From an uncultured Clostridia bacterium (lineage in GTDB: Bacteria > Bacillota > Clostridia > Christensenellales > Borkfalkiaceae): DNA of 7,665 bases. The DNA lies in assembly GCA_947589335.1 (NCBI GenBank), contig CANPZH010000074.1, positions 1-7,665 of the forward strand. The letters run 5' to 3'. Each line of letters starts with the position of its first letter. Position 1 is the first letter of the stretch. A program made the position numbers and the translations under genes. Below, one piece after another: positions 6,877 through 7,665 of the stretch. A model generated the notes under the pieces. That model worked only from the letters and a program-made list of their open reading frames with translations, was not told the DNA's origin and did no database searches.

Positions 6877-6887
6877 CTTTTTGTCCC
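6859..6887 (-). promoter_or_regulatory. Possible feoAB promoter embedded in the terminator
   Basis: Minus-strand GGGACA (6887-6882, four of six matches to TTGACA), 17 bp, then TATAAA (6864-6859) in the hairpin loop. Transcription would begin near 6853, after the 5' arm of the hairpin, so the message would escape that terminator. The leader would be about 23 nt with no ribosome site. The -35 match is modest, so this is tentative. Confidence 0.4.
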
Positions 6888-6892
6888 GCGCG

Positions 6893-7135
6893 TTACGCCC
6901 TCGTATCGCGCACTTCTCTGTGCCCCATGAGCTTGAGCGCACCGTTCGTGATGATGGGCGAGATGATCAGCCAGAGCGCGGCGAGCGCAATGAGCGAATA
7001 GATGATGATCGCGCCGACCGTGCGGGGACCCGTGAAGATCGCGGAAACGAGGTTGAAATTGAAGATCCCGTACAGTCCCCAATTCAACGCTCCCGTGAGC
7101 ACCAGGATATAGGAAATCAGATTTGCAATAACCAT
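6893..7135 (-). CDS. DUF378 (YuzA-like) small membrane protein
   Basis: Eighty-residue integral membrane protein with two predicted helices, about 5-24 and 40-62, and a short charged cytosolic-type tail (GHREVRDTRA). The signature LTGALNWGLYGIFNFNLVSAIF followed by a second helix with IIIYSLIALAALWLI is characteristic of DUF378/YuzA proteins, whose molecular role is unknown. The ATG at 7135-7133 is chosen because AGGAGG lies 7 nt upstream; the frame stays open to 7225 but the extra 30 residues are hydrophilic, lack a ribosome site and run towards the repeat block. It is followed by a terminator-like hairpin, so it may be monocistronic. I see no convincing promoter upstream; a TTTACA near 7200 has no well-spaced -10. 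Confidence 0.88.
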   Translation of the reverse strand: MVIANLISYILVLTGALNWGLYGIFNFNLVSAIFTGPRTVGAIIIYSLIALAALWLIISPIITNGALKLMGHREVRDTRA

Positions 7136-7226
7136 TCTTTGCCTCCTATCCGCAGTTTGCGCCGCCTCGGCATTTTTATTCCGCCTCCAAACGCCGATAT
7201 GTAAAACGCAGGGCGTTTCTCCCATC

Positions 7227-7329
7227 TACGTCATTCCGACGACCGTAGGGAGGAGGAATCTAAGGCCGAGATTCCTCGCGGACAATCAATGCGCACTCCG
7301 TATGCACCCTTTCGGCTCGGAATGACGTA
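7227..7329. repeat. Nested inverted repeat of the GTCATTCCGA...GAGGAATC type
   Basis: Outer arms TACGTCATTCCGA (7227-7239) and its exact complement (7317-7329), 13 bp each. Inner arms GAGGAATC (7253-7260) and GATTCCTC (7270-7277). It looks like two inverted copies of one repeat unit facing each other. This unit type is common between genes of many gut Bacillota. Confidence 0.8.
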
Positions 7330-7350
7330 TTTAGAAACGCGCGGGAGAAA

Positions 7351-7368
7351 TGACGTTCTTATACGTCA
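7351..7368. repeat. Short palindrome TGACGT-6-ACGTCA
   Basis: Perfect 6-bp arms (7351-7356 and 7363-7368) around TCTTAT. It consists only of two facing copies of the end motif that bounds the neighbouring repeats, as if the interior of a unit were missing. Confidence 0.6.
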
Positions 7369-7390
7369 CCCTGTCCCGCCATTCTTCTTC

Positions 7391-7420
7391 ACGTCACACT
7401 GAGCGTAGTCGAAGTGTGGA
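7391..7420. repeat. Palindromic repeat with CACACT/AGTGTG arms
   Basis: Arms CACACT (7395-7400) and AGTGTG (7413-7418) enclose GAGCGTAGTCGA. An ACGTCA copy directly abuts the left arm. This CACTGAGCGTAGTCGAAGTG unit is a well-known, widely distributed bacterial intergenic repeat. Confidence 0.75.
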
Positions 7421-7439
7421 CCGCATTGCAAATAAGGGC

Positions 7440-7466
7440 CATGTTTCGACAAGCTCAACATGACGT
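7440..7466. repeat. Palindromic repeat with CATGTT/AACATG arms
   Basis: Arms at 7440-7445 and 7457-7462 enclose TCGACAAGCTC. On the minus strand this is the common TTGAGCTTGTCGAA repeat, read as the false peptide HVELVETW. It ends with a TGACGT copy (7461-7466). Confidence 0.75.
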
Positions 7467-7470
7467 AATT

Positions 7471-7502
7471 GAGATTCCTCACATTCGTTCGGAATGACGT
7501 AA
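7471..7502. repeat. Third, single copy of the GATTCCTC...GGAATGACGTA unit
   Basis: GAGATTCCTC (7471-7480) and TTCGGAATGACGTA (7489-7502) reproduce the right half of the nested repeat at 7270-7329, with a shorter and different interior. It ends again in TGACGTA. Confidence 0.75.
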
Positions 7503-7512
7503 TAAAAAACGC

Positions 7513-7642
7513 GGGGGCACCCCCTCCTTGGCGCCCCCTTGAGGGGGAGCTGGCGAGGCGTTAGCCGAGACTGAGGGGGTGTTGTCATTTGTGCAACGCC
7601 CCTTTCGGCGCGCATTTGCGCGCCACTTTCCCCTCAAGGGGA
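7513..7642. repeat. Chain of G/C-rich hairpins (CCCCCTCAAGGGGG-type repeat)
   Basis: Successive palindromes: GGGGG/CCCCC at 7513-7524; long-range CACCCCCTC (7518-7526) with GAGGGGGTG (7573-7581); CCCCCT-TG-AGGGGG at 7534-7547; GGGTGTTG/CAACGCCC with one wobble (7577-7584 and 7594-7601); perfect GGCGCGCA-TT-TGCGCGCC at 7607-7624; TCCCCT-CA-AGGGGA at 7629-7642. The AGCTCCCCCTCAAGGGGG-type unit (minus strand) is a common intergenic repeat in gut Bacillota. Transcribed in either direction it would fold strongly. Confidence 0.75.
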
Positions 7643-7665
7643 CAGCAAGGATAATCCGCCCTTCT

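Larger units (their letters stand above)
7226..7665. repeat. Gene-free block of stacked palindromic intergenic repeats
   Basis: No credible gene is present in this 440-bp stretch. It holds at least four palindrome types head to tail, listed separately. A 73-codon minus-strand frame (7615-7394) reads VIPNECEESQ and HVELVETW, the translations typical of widespread repeat-derived false proteins, so it is not annotated. The block probably marks an intergenic repeat island that continues past the window edge. Confidence 0.85.

Noticed and set aside
6831..6900. Fur box controlling feoAB
   Set aside because: I found no GATAATGATAATCATTATC-like inverted repeat near feoA; the only structure is the terminator-like hairpin.
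6631..6942. Extension of feoB upstream to an ATG at 6942 (703 residues)
   Set aside because: The extra 104 residues overlap feoA entirely and are not FeoB-like. A consensus ribosome site gives a clear GTG start at 6630.
6831..7082. Extension of feoA upstream to an ATG at 7082 (158 residues)
   Set aside because: The added segment overlaps the DUF378 gene and a terminator hairpin and is His/Arg-rich. FeoA homology begins at the ATG at 6830.
7394..7615. A 73-codon minus-strand frame in the repeat block
   Set aside because: Its peptide (VIPNECEESQ, HVELVETW, QLPLKGAP) is the conceptual translation of common intergenic repeats, with no ribosome site or domain.
7226..7642. CRISPR array
   Set aside because: The repeats differ in sequence, length and spacing and are palindromic units of several families, with no regular spacers and no cas genes.

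Overview
The window is a GC-rich stretch in which every recognisable gene lies on the minus strand. Strong AGGAGG-type ribosome sites, sigma-A-like promoters, a DUF378/YuzA protein, a FeoA/FeoB pair and tandem intergenic palindromes suggest a GC-rich member of the Bacillota, probably a gut-type Clostridia lineage. That placement is inference, because no rRNA or phylogenetic marker is present.

In the direction of transcription (high to low coordinates): 7665-7226 is a 440-bp gene-free block of stacked palindromic repeats. 7135-6893 encodes a small two-helix DUF378 membrane protein. A terminator-like hairpin (6837-6876) with a possible promoter inside it follows. feoA (6830-6606) and feoB (6630-4831) overlap and encode a ferrous-iron uptake system whose FeoB is short and has a degenerate guanine-specificity motif. 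An RluA-family pseudouridine synthase (4883-4101) overlaps the feoB end by 53 bp and is probably translationally coupled to it. Its stop codon touches a small hairpin whose loop is the -35 box of the next operon. That operon is an ArsR/SmtB metal sensor (4028-3678) and a CadA/ZntA-type P1B ATPase (3661-1607). Its SmtB-like operator (4047-4066) lies over the transcription start, giving a simple metal-derepressed efflux module. A 17-bp perfect stem (1555-1592) ends it. Adenine deaminase (1444 to beyond base 1) then has its own promoter and is cut off by the window edge, about 100 residues short of the usual family length.

The window combines ferrous iron import with Zn/Cd/Pb-type export, next to unrelated RNA-modification and purine-salvage genes. 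I see no clearly new defence or biosynthetic system. The points most worth a second look are the divergent FeoB, the two places where terminator and promoter appear to share the same bases, and the repeat block in which several unrelated palindrome families share the end motif TGACGT.
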